Part shown: positions 1 to 7,410 of the stretch, piece by piece
Numbering within the stretch: position 1 is the stretch's first letter
How the letters are laid out: the number at the start of each line of letters is the position of its first letter
Origin: Clostridium_AF sediminicola
GTDB lineage: Bacteria > Bacillota > Clostridia > Clostridiales > Clostridiaceae
Reading direction: 5' to 3'
Assembly: GCF_050402865.1 (NCBI RefSeq)
Contig: NZ_BAABMF010000002.1
Location: forward strand, 124,001 to 188,000
Length of the DNA: 64,000 nt
The notes under the pieces: model-generated
The model's database searches: none
What the model was told of the DNA's origin: nothing
What the model saw: only the letters and a program-made list of their open reading frames with translations
Program-made: the position numbers and the translations under genes

Positions 1-980
1 AGTTCAGGCAATATTTTCTTTGTAAATTCTACTACCGCTTTTGTTTCAGGCTCAGATTCTGGTGCAGGTCCAGAATACCTTCTTGGGCCTGGCCCCGTTA
101 CTCCATAAGCTGCTTCCATGTCTTTCGATTTCTGCCAAGATGCATCATAGTTATGATTCAAATCTACTCCTCTATTGTTTGCACTCCAATTTCTTGAAAA
201 GTCAGTGCTTCCTTTATTCCATTTAATCAAATCATTATAATATGGATTACTTCTGCTTAATCCATTTAGAACTAATTCTATACCATCTGGATTAACCATA
301 GGCATTATATAAATTGTACTTTTATCCCAAATTTCTTTTGGATCATATCCATTTATTTTAGTTCCAGTTGCATATGCTCTTGAAAACTCTTCTATAAACT
401 TCATAAGAACCGGAGTTGTTATCCATTCTAGTGCATGATGAGATCCGTTATAGAACACTTTATTAGGACCATCTCCAATTTTTATTGTGTATAAATTTTT
501 ATTTAAAACACTTTTTCCTTCAGTTGTTACTTGTAAAAACGGATACAGTCCTTTTAATCCTTCTATATCACTCTCCAAGATATTATAAGTATAATCTACA
601 TTTGTATCTACTATATCAATCATATATGGTACTTTAATTTCCATTCCAACTTTTAAGTTAAACGGATTCAAACCAGGATTAGCAGTTAAAATCGCATCAA
701 CATCACTATAATAAGCTTCAGCAATTTTATACAATGTATCTCCATATCTAATTTTATAGTTGTCATAACCTCGATAATATTTTTGTAATATACTCCATGT
801 TTTTGTACCAATTATTCCATCAGGATAAAGGCCAAAATTTCTTTGAAATCTTTTTACCTCCTCTTCAGTCTTACTACCAAATACTCCATCAACTGCACCT
901 ACATCATAGCCAATTTTATTCAAAACAGCTTGAACTTTTTTTACATCTGGACCTCTAGAACCATACTTTAATGTCCTCAA
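1..980 (-). CDS. M14 zinc carboxypeptidase with peptidoglycan-binding and LysM domains (3' end outside window)
   Basis: Translating the minus strand from a TTG at 980 gives an open frame to the left edge with no stop, so the C-terminus is missing. A ribosome site (AAGGGTGG, 987-994) sits about 6 bases before the TTG. Order of domains: a peptidoglycan-binding type 1 domain (residues 1-65, with RGPDVKKVQ and VDGVFG), a LysM domain (about 72-120, YKIRYGDTLYKIA), then the start of an M14 peptidase with the zinc-binding pattern NGSHHALEW and the later MPMVNPDGIE and VDLNHNYDASW. The layout matches secreted gamma-D-glutamyl-diaminopimelate endopeptidases of spore formers, which cut cell-wall peptides. 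No signal peptide is seen, as is common for this group. Family is secure; exact bond cut is inferred. Confidence 0.88.
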   Translation of the reverse strand, partial: MRTLKYGSRGPDVKKVQAVLNKIGYDVGAVDGVFGSKTEEEVKRFQRNFGLYPDGIIGTKTWSILQKYYRGYDNYKIRYGDTLYKIAEAYYSDVDAILTANPGLNPFNLKVGMEIKVPYMIDIVDTNVDYTYNILESDIEGLKGLYPFLQVTTEGKSVLNKNLYTIKIGDGPNKVFYNGSHHALEWITTPVLMKFIEEFSRAYATGTKINGYDPKEIWDKSTIYIMPMVNPDGIELVLNGLSRSNPYYNDLIKWNKGSTDFSRNWSANNRGVDLNHNYDASWQKSKDMEAAYGVTGPGPRRYSGPAPESEPETKAVVEFTKKILPE

Positions 981-1126
981 ATATAACCACCCTTATACTT
1001 TTCTACACTATCATTCTATAGTAATATAGTATAGAAGTGCACAATTTTATTCTAAACCTCTGTATTCTGTATTATAATTATATTAATATGAAATATTTTT
1101 AAGTTCCTTTTGAAAGGGTGCATTAT

Positions 1127-2029
1127 ATGAAACATTTATTTATTATTAATCCAAAAGCAGGCAAAGGAAAATCTTTAGACCTTATTCCAAAAATAGAAGA
1201 AATATTTGAATCGTTAGAAGAAGAACCAATAATTGAAATAACACAAAAACCTGGACATGCCACTGAAATCGTGCAAAAATACGTTCAGCTGGATAATTAT
1301 CGTATATATTCTGTTGGAGGAGATGGAACCCTCAACGAAATTTTGAACGGAATAATTAATACCCAAAGTCAATTAGGAATAATACCAGCAGGTTCTGGTA
1401 ATGATTTTATCAAATCACTAATTATTGATAAAAATATTACTGCTGAAAATATACTTGAAAAAACAATATTTGGTGAAAGTAAAAAAGTAGATGTAGGAAT
1501 TGTAAACAATAAATATTTTATAAATATTTCATCAATTGGTTTTGATGCAGATGTAGTTAAAAGTTCTATTAAGTTAAAAAAATCTTCATTTATACCAAAT
1601 AAACTAGCTTATTTATTATCTATTTTCCTTGCAGTTTTCTTTCATAAAAATAGAAATTTAGAAATTATTTTAGATAATAAAAAATTTAATGCAAAAACCA
1701 CTCTTTTAGCTATATGTAACGGATGTTTCTATGGAGGTGGAATGCATGTAGCACCTTTTGCGAAAATTAGTGATGGTTACTTTGATGTATGTCTAGTTGA
1801 AAATATTAGTATTCTTAAGATTTTAATGCTTTTTCCAAAGTTAATTAAAGGTATACATAGTGAAATAAAAGAAGTTACCTTTTTTAATGCAAAAAAAGTA
1901 AGTGTTAATTGTGAAGAAGATATTAATATAAACATTGACGGTGAATTAATACAATCACAACATATCGAATTCCAAATACTTCCTTCTGCAATTAATGTGA
2001 TTTATCCTACTAATGAGCTTACTAGTTAA
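1127..2029 (+). CDS. Diacylglycerol kinase family lipid kinase (YegS/DagK type)
   Basis: Soluble kinase that phosphorylates a lipid such as diacylglycerol with ATP at the membrane face. The N-terminal catalytic domain shows INPKAGKGKS (residues 6-15), the nucleotide-binding GGDGTLNEILNG (about 63-74) and PAGSGNDF (about 87-94). The C-terminal beta-sandwich shows GGGMHVAPFA, SDGYFDVCLVE and INIDGEL. At 300 residues it has the usual family length. I choose ATG 1127, 8 bases after AAAGGG, over an in-frame GTG at 1118 that lies inside the ribosome site. It stands alone between a peptidase gene on the other strand and a hairpin at 2069-2094. The true lipid substrate cannot be read from sequence. 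Confidence 0.88.
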   Translation: MKHLFIINPKAGKGKSLDLIPKIEEIFESLEEEPIIEITQKPGHATEIVQKYVQLDNYRIYSVGGDGTLNEILNGIINTQSQLGIIPAGSGNDFIKSLIIDKNITAENILEKTIFGESKKVDVGIVNNKYFINISSIGFDADVVKSSIKLKKSSFIPNKLAYLLSIFLAVFFHKNRNLEIILDNKKFNAKTTLLAICNGCFYGGGMHVAPFAKISDGYFDVCLVENISILKILMLFPKLIKGIHSEIKEVTFFNAKKVSVNCEEDININIDGELIQSQHIEFQILPSAINVIYPTNELTS

Positions 2030-2068
2030 CTTAACTTTTCATTGAAAATTTAAAACTTTAAGCAGAAA

Positions 2069-2094
2069 AGCCCCCTTATATTTACATGGGGGCT
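2069..2094. terminator. Hairpin terminator between lipid kinase and exporter remnant
   Basis: Arms AGCCCCC (2069-2075) and GGGGGCT (2088-2094) form a GC-rich stem. The minus strand follows it with TTTTC, so it fits best as the end of the old minus-strand exporter gene. It could also stop the lipid kinase transcript from the left. Confidence 0.6.
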
Positions 2095-2159
2095 AATTTA
2101 TATATTTATGCCTTACTATTTGCTGATTGAAATCATCTTTTTAATTGAGGCTTATTTTT

Positions 2160-2617
2160 CTAATGTAATGAACTAACAGAAATTATTTTTTCACATGCTA
2201 GTAGTATTGATGGAAGTATAAATACAATAACTACCATATTAATGGCCCCTCTCCTGCCACATAAGCTTATGAATCATAACTTTTAACTATTTTTATAATT
2301 TCATCTATTTGCTTATTTTCCTCATCTCTAGCAGCTTGGTATTCCAAATTAGCTAGAACTAGTTGATACCATCCAATTTTCTTATCTTATCAACCATTTC
2401 TTTTACTTTAAATGACTCTACTGTATCCTTCATTACAATAAAATGAGTAGTTGTCATATTATAATCTTCTTTTAACTTATTAGTGGCTACAATTGAAGGT
2501 AAATCTTTTGGTAGTGATTCATCTAAAGTATAGTATACTGTTGTAAGAGAACTTTCCGAATCATAGTTTATTGGTATTTCAATAAACCCTTAAAGTTCTT
2601 TAAAATCAAATTTTATA
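2160..2617 (-). pseudogene. Remnant of an MMPL/RND-family exporter
   Basis: Directly downstream of the TetR gene the minus strand carries pieces of a large membrane exporter broken by stops and deletions. In order: VKNIKFDFKEL then a stop; a stretch with YYTLDESLPKDLPSI and TTTHFIVMKDT; a piece with NLEYQAARDEENKQIDEI; YVAGEGPL; then a jump to a C-terminal piece MVVIVFILPSILLACE. These resemble successive parts of predicted MMPL exporters that commonly sit beside TetR genes in Clostridia, with most membrane segments deleted. At about 460 bases it is a fraction of the roughly 2 kb or more of an intact gene. The product cannot be functional. Family assignment is by recognition and deserves a profile search. 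Confidence 0.62.
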
Positions 2618-2620
2618 TTT

Positions 2621-3247
2621 TTAACCTCCACATTTAACCATTTTATTTATACACTTAAATAGATAAGGTTTCATCTCATCCATTGAATATGGTTCATTTA
2701 AAATAATAGAACTATAACAAATTGATCCTGTAAGCTCAATAATCATAAATAAAGTAATCATGGCTTCCTTTTCTTCTATTCCATAACTAGCAAGATAATC
2801 AATAAAAGTACTTAGAATATTTTTAACCTCTTCACTATGTTCTGAATCCCCCTCTGATATTACTTTTTTAAAAAATCCCCAGGACAAATTTTTGTAAATA
2901 AGCTTCAACGTCTTCTTATCTTTTTTTAAATCTTCAATAATAAAATCTGTATAGACAAGAATCTGCTCTGAGTATTCAACAGTATTTTTTTCTAAATATT
3001 CTTCTAGCTTTTCCATAGAATTCTTTAGAATCTTCATACTTTTCCTAACCATCAATCTTTCAATAATGTCATATTTATTTTTAAAGTATAAATAGAAAGT
3101 CCCTTTAGCAACACCAGCTTTTTTTACTATATCATCTATTACTGTATCGTTTATCCCTTTTGTTGAAAATAATTGATCCGCTGCTTTAAAAAGATTATCT
3201 CTCTTGTTTTTCTTGTTTTCACTAACTTTTCTACCTTTCTTTACCAT
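2621..3247 (-). CDS. TetR/AcrR family transcriptional regulator
   Basis: The protein has 208 residues. An N-terminal helix-turn-helix (about 16-62) shows LFKAADQLFSTKG, VIDDIVKKAGVAKGTFYLYFKNK and the start of the linking helix, which is the classic TetR DNA-binding pattern. The all-helical C-terminus (65-208) would bind an unknown ligand and dimerise. ATG 3247 follows AGGAGAGG. Two TGAC-type palindromes in the promoter point to self-repression. The gene reads into the wrecked exporter gene, so the regulator probably used to control it together with itself. Whether it now has other targets is unknown. Confidence 0.92.
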   Translation of the reverse strand: MVKKGRKVSENKKNKRDNLFKAADQLFSTKGINDTVIDDIVKKAGVAKGTFYLYFKNKYDIIERLMVRKSMKILKNSMEKLEEYLEKNTVEYSEQILVYTDFIIEDLKKDKKTLKLIYKNLSWGFFKKVISEGDSEHSEEVKNILSTFIDYLASYGIEEKEAMITLFMIIELTGSICYSSIILNEPYSMDEMKPYLFKCINKMVKCGG

Positions 3248-3272
3248 TTATTAATACCTCTCCTCATAAATA

Positions 3273-3327
3273 TGACTATTGGTCACGTTCTATGTTTATT
3301 ATTATAAACATTTATGACTAATAGCCA
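3273..3327. promoter_or_regulatory. TetR promoter with two operator-like palindromes
   Basis: Two matching sites lie 42 bp apart: TGACTATTGGTCA at 3273-3285 (minus strand TGACCAATAGTCA) and TGACTAATAGCCA at 3315-3327. Between them the minus strand has a -35 TTGGCT (3323-3328), a 16-bp spacer and a perfect -10 TATAAT (3301-3306). One operator covers the -35 box and the other lies just past the start of transcription. The 42-bp spacing is four DNA turns. Autorepression by the adjacent TetR protein is inferred. Confidence 0.68.
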
Positions 3328-3382
3328 ACAATATTATTTGTGAATAAATTCTAATTTATAAACACATTATTCATAAATCATA

Positions 3383-3411
3383 AAAGACATTTGATATTAT
3401 CAAATGTCTTT
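3383..3411. terminator. Hairpin terminator downstream of tsaD
   Basis: A perfect 12-bp stem, AAAGACATTTGA (3383-3394) with TCAAATGTCTTT (3400-3411), lies in the 314-base gap between the TetR gene and tsaD. The minus strand continues with TTTT. It is the only candidate terminator for tsaD. I see no gene in the rest of the gap. Confidence 0.5.
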
Positions 3412-3561
3412 ATAATGTAAACATTTATATTTCAACTATTTGTTTATTTTGAGCGAATAGCTTAAACTATAATGTTTTTACTCGTTTTTTCTCTATTTTG
3501 CTTTGTTTTTAAACATACTTATGGATAAAAGTTTCCATTCTTGTTCATATTTTTTTAATAT

Positions 3562-4581
3562 TTACAAAAGTTTTAGATTAGGAACAGCATTTAATTCTAA
3601 ATCTGCTATTTTTCCTTTTATAAATTCATAATATGCAGCACTTCCTATCATAGCTGCATTATCAGTACATAGTATTAATTCTGGAAATAATACATTTATA
3701 TTGTTCTTTTCTCCTGCTTTCATCATTGCTTCTCTTAACGAAGAATTGGCAGCTACACCTCCTGCAATAGCAATCTTATCTACTTTTTTGATTTTACAAG
3801 CTTTTATTGCATTATCTACCAATACATCAATAACTGCCTTTTGAAATGATGCTGCTATGTCAGCATTATTTATTTCTTCATTTTTCATTTTCATTTTATT
3901 TAAATAATTTAGAACCGCCGATTTAATTCCACTAAAAGAAAAATCTAAGGAATCTTTATCTGCAAATTTAGCTCTTGGAAACTTTATTGCATCTGCATTT
4001 CCTTCTTTAGAAAGCTTATCAATTTTTGGTCCTCCAGGATATCCAAGTCCAATTGCACGTGCTACTTTGTCAAAAGCTTCTCCTGCAGCATCATCTCTAG
4101 TTTGACCCATAACTTCATACTGTCCATAGTCATTCATATAAACTATAAATGTATGTCCTCCAGAAACAACAAGACAAATAAATGGAGGTTTCAAATCTTT
4201 GTGTTGAATAAAATTTGCGCTAATATGCCCCTCAATATGGTTTACCCCAATTAATGGCTTATTTAAAGAATATGCCAGTCCTTTAGCGTATTGTAAACCT
4301 ACTAAAAGAGCGCCTACTAATCCCGGACCATAAGTTACTCCTACCGCATCTATATCATCAAAGGTAACTCCAGCCTCTTTTATTGCTTCATCTACAACAG
4401 CACTTATTGCCTCAATATGTTTTCGTGATGCAACTTCAGGTACAACTCCACCAAATTTTTTATGAGTATCAATTTGTGATGCTATAACATTTGACAAAAC
4501 TTCTCTACCATCGACCACAACAGATGCCGCCGTCTCATCACAACTAGATTCAATTGCTAGTATTTTTATTTTCTTATCCAT
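3562..4581 (-). CDS. tsaD: tRNA N6-adenosine threonylcarbamoyltransferase TsaD
   Basis: Transfers the threonylcarbamoyl group from threonylcarbamoyl-AMP to A37 of ANN-decoding tRNAs, acting with TsaB and TsaE in the cytoplasm. The ASKHA fold is clear: LAIESSCDETAASVV near the start, the metal-binding HIEGH (His-x-x-x-His) at about residue 112, LVVSGGHT, and GGVAANSSLR near the C-terminus. ATG 4581 follows GAAAGG by 7 bases, giving 339 residues, the usual length. An upstream in-frame TTG at 4596 is disfavoured because it precedes the ribosome site. The gene stands apart from tsaE-tsaB-rimI at 14.6-16.3 kb and from sua5 at 60.3 kb. Confidence 0.97.
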   Translation of the reverse strand: MDKKIKILAIESSCDETAASVVVDGREVLSNVIASQIDTHKKFGGVVPEVASRKHIEAISAVVDEAIKEAGVTFDDIDAVGVTYGPGLVGALLVGLQYAKGLAYSLNKPLIGVNHIEGHISANFIQHKDLKPPFICLVVSGGHTFIVYMNDYGQYEVMGQTRDDAAGEAFDKVARAIGLGYPGGPKIDKLSKEGNADAIKFPRAKFADKDSLDFSFSGIKSAVLNYLNKMKMKNEEINNADIAASFQKAVIDVLVDNAIKACKIKKVDKIAIAGGVAANSSLREAMMKAGEKNNINVLFPELILCTDNAAMIGSAAYYEFIKGKIADLELNAVPNLKLL

Positions 4582-4662
4582 AGTATATCCTTTCAATAGT
4601 ATTCAATATATTTTTTGTTGCTTATTATTTGATAATTGAAATAAAAAGTGAACTACATTAGT

Positions 4663-4795
4663 GACAAGTTAATGATGATTAAATAATGTGATTTTGCTGA
4701 CGCAAAATTAATCTTTTTATATTTTGTTTAATTAAAATCTTTCGTTTACGAAAGGTATCCACAACTTGTCACTTATCACTTGTAACTTGTCACTA
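4663..4795. repeat. Dispersed intergenic repeat, copy A
   Basis: The block TTTAATTAAAATCTTTCG followed by AGGTATCCACAACTTGTCAC and a stuttered TTATCACTTGTAACTTGTCAC is shared almost base for base with 42800-42915. The opening GTGACAAGTT is the inverse of the closing ACTTGTCAC, so the element is an imperfect palindrome of about 130 bp. It carries no reading frame. It fills part of the 458-base gap between tsaD and the RusA-like gene. Confidence 0.6.
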
Positions 4796-4924
4796 TAAAT
4801 TTCGAACTTGTTTCGCAATTTATAAATATTCTAAACTAAATAAATTATACTTTAACTATCTCCATTAATCAACAATATGAAATTCTCTCTCATTGTGCTA
4901 TAATTTCTTTAGATTTATATGTAT

Positions 4925-5021
4925 AGATAAATCACTTCAACTATAAGTCTATGCAAATCCAAAACTCACTGGTGCCTGAACTTTTGGATTTGCATAGATT
5001 AAATTTTCGTATGATTTATCT
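4925..5021. repeat. Hairpin repeat with conserved loop, copy 1
   Basis: A perfect 17-bp inner stem (4948-4964 with 4982-4998) closes a 17-base loop, and a 9-bp outer stem (AGATAAATC 4925-4933, GATTTATCT 5013-5021) encloses it. The segment CACTTCAACTATAAGTCTAT and the loop part AAAACTCA...GCCTG recur at 27742-27839 and, inverted, at 31781-31858, although the stem arms differ. It lies downstream of a TATAAT at about 4900 and just upstream of the RusA-like gene, so it probably forms part of that gene's 5' leader. Confidence 0.65.
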
Positions 5022-5039
5022 TTAGAAAGGAAGAATTAT

Positions 5040-5663
5040 ATGAACAAAAAATATGCAAAAATTGTAGTTAAAGGTTCTCCCATAACAAAATCAAATTTCA
5101 AACTTTCTAATAAGAATGGTAGAAGTATTCTTCCTTATGCCTCAGGTAAATATCATGATAGATATGCACTATATGAAGAAGAAATTGCCTATGAAGCAAG
5201 AGTTCAAAATCCAGGAGTCAGTCTAACAGAATCACTGATAGCAGTATTAAAAGTTTTTTATAAAAGTAATAAAAGACATCCTGATACCACAAATATTCCT
5301 AAAAGTATATTTGATGGTGTTGAAAAAAGTGGATTAATAATAAACGATGCCCAAGTAAGGAAGTTAATAATCGAAGAATTCTATGACAGAGAAAATCCAA
5401 GATTTGAGTTAGAACTTTTTTGCGAAAGTATTTACACTATAAAATATGAACTAATGAAAAGTACTATAGAACAAGAACCTGTGAAATATTCTCCACCACC
5501 AAATAAAAAATCCACAGTTTCAACTAAAAGAAAACTCAAAAATGATATTAGTTGTGGAAAACGCTGTGAAATTTGTGGTAAAACAATAACCGATAATCAA
5601 ATTATCACTGCAAATAATGGACAAACACTTATATGTAGAAATTGCTTAAAAAAACTTTTCTAA
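5040..5663 (+). CDS. RusA-like Holliday-junction resolvase with C-terminal zinc finger
   Basis: Residues 1-135 fit the RusA family of DNA junction endonucleases: the pattern HPDTTNIPKSIFDG then LIINDAQV supplies the acidic residues D82, D92 and D103 that bind metal in this family. Residues 140-170 are a basic, low-complexity linker. Residues 172-207 form a short zinc-finger-like tail with C176/C179 and C199/C202. The fusion is longer than typical phage RusA (about 120-140 residues). No phage genes surround it. ATG 5040 follows AGAAAGGAAG. A terminator follows at 5671. DNA substrate and biological role are inferred only. Confidence 0.75.
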   Translation: MNKKYAKIVVKGSPITKSNFKLSNKNGRSILPYASGKYHDRYALYEEEIAYEARVQNPGVSLTESLIAVLKVFYKSNKRHPDTTNIPKSIFDGVEKSGLIINDAQVRKLIIEEFYDRENPRFELELFCESIYTIKYELMKSTIEQEPVKYSPPPNKKSTVSTKRKLKNDISCGKRCEICGKTITDNQIITANNGQTLICRNCLKKLF

Positions 5664-5670
5664 TAAATAA

Positions 5671-5697
5671 AAATGACCAAGTCAAACCTGGTCATTT
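5671..5697. terminator. Bidirectional terminator
   Basis: Stem AAATGACCA (5671-5679) with TGGTCATTT (5689-5697), followed by TTCTT on the plus strand and A-rich sequence that reads as T on the minus strand. It separates the convergent RusA-like gene and the glycerol-3-phosphate dehydrogenase operon. Confidence 0.75.
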
Positions 5698-5759
5698 TCT
5701 TATTATGGCTTTAGACGATTTAAAATTTCAAATGAAATTATTTGGAGAAATCTTTTAAC

Positions 5760-6128
5760 CTAATTTTTATTTTCTATCGTCCTTGTTGCTACTACATCTA
5801 CTCCAGTACCTGCTACATCTTCAACTATTACATCTCCAATTTTAACTGGTGCTTCTACCACTATACCTTTTAAAGCCTTTATGCAATCAAATATTTTGCC
5901 TTTAGGAATATCATTCTCTGTTTTAACAGGAACACAGTCAATCTCCCCATTTGTTACAAAAACTGATGAACAAACTATTCTTGTAGGATTAGTACATTCT
6001 TTTTCCGCATAAGTTACTCCTTTAGGACATGTATTTCCTTTAACTTCAATAACCTTATTTGCCTCTAAACTTACTTCAAGCGGACAACCTAAAGGACATC
6101 CAATACAAATCATTTTTCTAATTTCCAT
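5760..6128 (-). CDS. DUF1667 protein, third component of a GlpABC-like dehydrogenase
   Basis: Small protein of 122 residues with N-terminal cysteines C8, C11, C15 and C34 (CIGCPLGC then GNTCPKG), an arrangement suited to an iron-sulfur cluster. DUF1667 proteins regularly form the last gene of a three-gene unit with two flavoproteins, as here, replacing the GlpC subunit of the anaerobic glycerol-3-phosphate dehydrogenase. ATG 6128 follows GGGGAG and begins 5 bases after the stop of the preceding gene, so the two are translationally linked. The longer frame start at 6170 lies inside the upstream gene and is rejected. Direct function of the domain is not established. Confidence 0.85.
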   Translation of the reverse strand: MEIRKMICIGCPLGCPLEVSLEANKVIEVKGNTCPKGVTYAEKECTNPTRIVCSSVFVTNGEIDCVPVKTENDIPKGKIFDCIKALKGIVVEAPVKIGDVIVEDVAGTGVDVVATRTIENKN

Positions 6129-6133
6129 TAAAT

Positions 6134-7393
6134 TTACTCCCCTTCCAACTTGATTGTAATTGTTTTGCAATCAGGATATTTATCAAAGAATGCCTTAGGC
6201 AATTTAGCTGTTTCCATTTCTCCTGGAGCTAAAACTTTCTTTAATTTATGACTTACTCTTATATCATCAAAATAAACTGAAACATATTTATTTTCATAAG
6301 CATTATCAACTCTGAATCTAACATCAATTAGTTTTCCTATATTAGCTGGATTAATTGTTTCAGGTACTGTATACCTAACGCCCTCTGTTGCAACAACCTC
6401 AATTTTGTTTCCATCAACAAAGTTTCCTTTTACATAATCTACAGCACTTTTACCTGCTTGGTAACTTTCTAAAGTAACAAAATCAACTAGGTCATGTACA
6501 TGAAGAACATTACCACATGCAAATACCCCATCTATATTCGTTTGCATTTTTTCATCAACTTCAGGTCCACCAGTAATAGTTGATAATTTAACATCTGCAT
6601 TTTTTGATAATTCATTTTCTGGAAGTAATCCAACAGATAATAACAATGTATCACATTCAATGTGTTGTTCAGTTCCTTTTATTGGCCTTCTGTTTTCATC
6701 TACCTTTGCAATAACAACACCTTCAACCCTATCTTTACCTTCTATCTTTGTAATAGTATGTGAAAGCATTAATGGAATATCAAAATCATCTAAGCATTGA
6801 ACTATATTTCTTTTTAAACCTCCTGAGAATGGAAGAAGTTCAACAACTGCTTTTACTTCAGCACCCTCAAAAGTCATTCTTCTCGCCATTATTAACCCGA
6901 TATCACCAGATCCTAATATTACAACTTTTTTACCCGGCATATATCCTTCAATATTTACAAATTTTTGAGCTGTTCCTGCTGAATATATTCCTGCACATCT
7001 ACTACCAGGTATGTTGATAGCACCTCTTGGTCTTTCTCTACATCCCATTGCCAATACTACTGCTTTAGCTTTTATCTCGATTATTCCTTCATCTTCATTA
7101 ACTGCTGTAATCATTTTATCTTTATTAAGATCTAATACCATGGTATTTAACTTATAATCTATTCTTAATTCTTGAGTTTTTCTAATAAATCTCTCTGCAT
7201 ATTCTGGTCCAGTTAACTCTTCCTTAAAAGTATGAAGTCCAAAACCATTGTGTATGCATTGATTTAATATACCACCTAATTGACCATCTCTTTCTATAAT
7301 TAAAACCGAATCAATTCCTTCTTCTTTAGCTTTGATAGCTGCCGCTAGCCCTGCTGGGCCACCACCAATTACAACAATATCGTACTGAATCAT
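6134..7393 (-). CDS. NAD(P)/FAD-dependent oxidoreductase (GlpB-like partner)
   Basis: The protein has 419 residues and two Rossmann folds: FAD-binding VVIGGGPAGLAAA at about residues 7-19 and NAD-binding VVILGSGDIGLIMARR at about 157-172, plus the late FAD motif GVFACGNV. Conserved cysteines occur in LNQCIHNGFG and AMGCRERPRG. It belongs to the pyridine nucleotide-disulfide family that accompanies GlpA-type dehydrogenases in Clostridia and probably passes electrons between the flavin dehydrogenase and an acceptor. ATG 7393 lies 7 bases after AAGGAGG; a TTG one codon upstream is too close to that site. It sits in the middle of the operon, 17 bases after the preceding stop codon. Confidence 0.87.
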   Translation of the reverse strand: MIQYDIVVIGGGPAGLAAAIKAKEEGIDSVLIIERDGQLGGILNQCIHNGFGLHTFKEELTGPEYAERFIRKTQELRIDYKLNTMVLDLNKDKMITAVNEDEGIIEIKAKAVVLAMGCRERPRGAINIPGSRCAGIYSAGTAQKFVNIEGYMPGKKVVILGSGDIGLIMARRMTFEGAEVKAVVELLPFSGGLKRNIVQCLDDFDIPLMLSHTITKIEGKDRVEGVVIAKVDENRRPIKGTEQHIECDTLLLSVGLLPENELSKNADVKLSTITGGPEVDEKMQTNIDGVFACGNVLHVHDLVDFVTLESYQAGKSAVDYVKGNFVDGNKIEVVATEGVRYTVPETINPANIGKLIDVRFRVDNAYENKYVSVYFDDIRVSHKLKKVLAPGEMETAKLPKAFFDKYPDCKTITIKLEGE

Positions 7394-7410
7394 CAATAAC
7401 CCTCCTTATA

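Noticed and set aside
41..226. A plus-strand frame at the left edge
   Set aside because: It is antisense to the M14 peptidase, whose motifs are clear on the minus strand.
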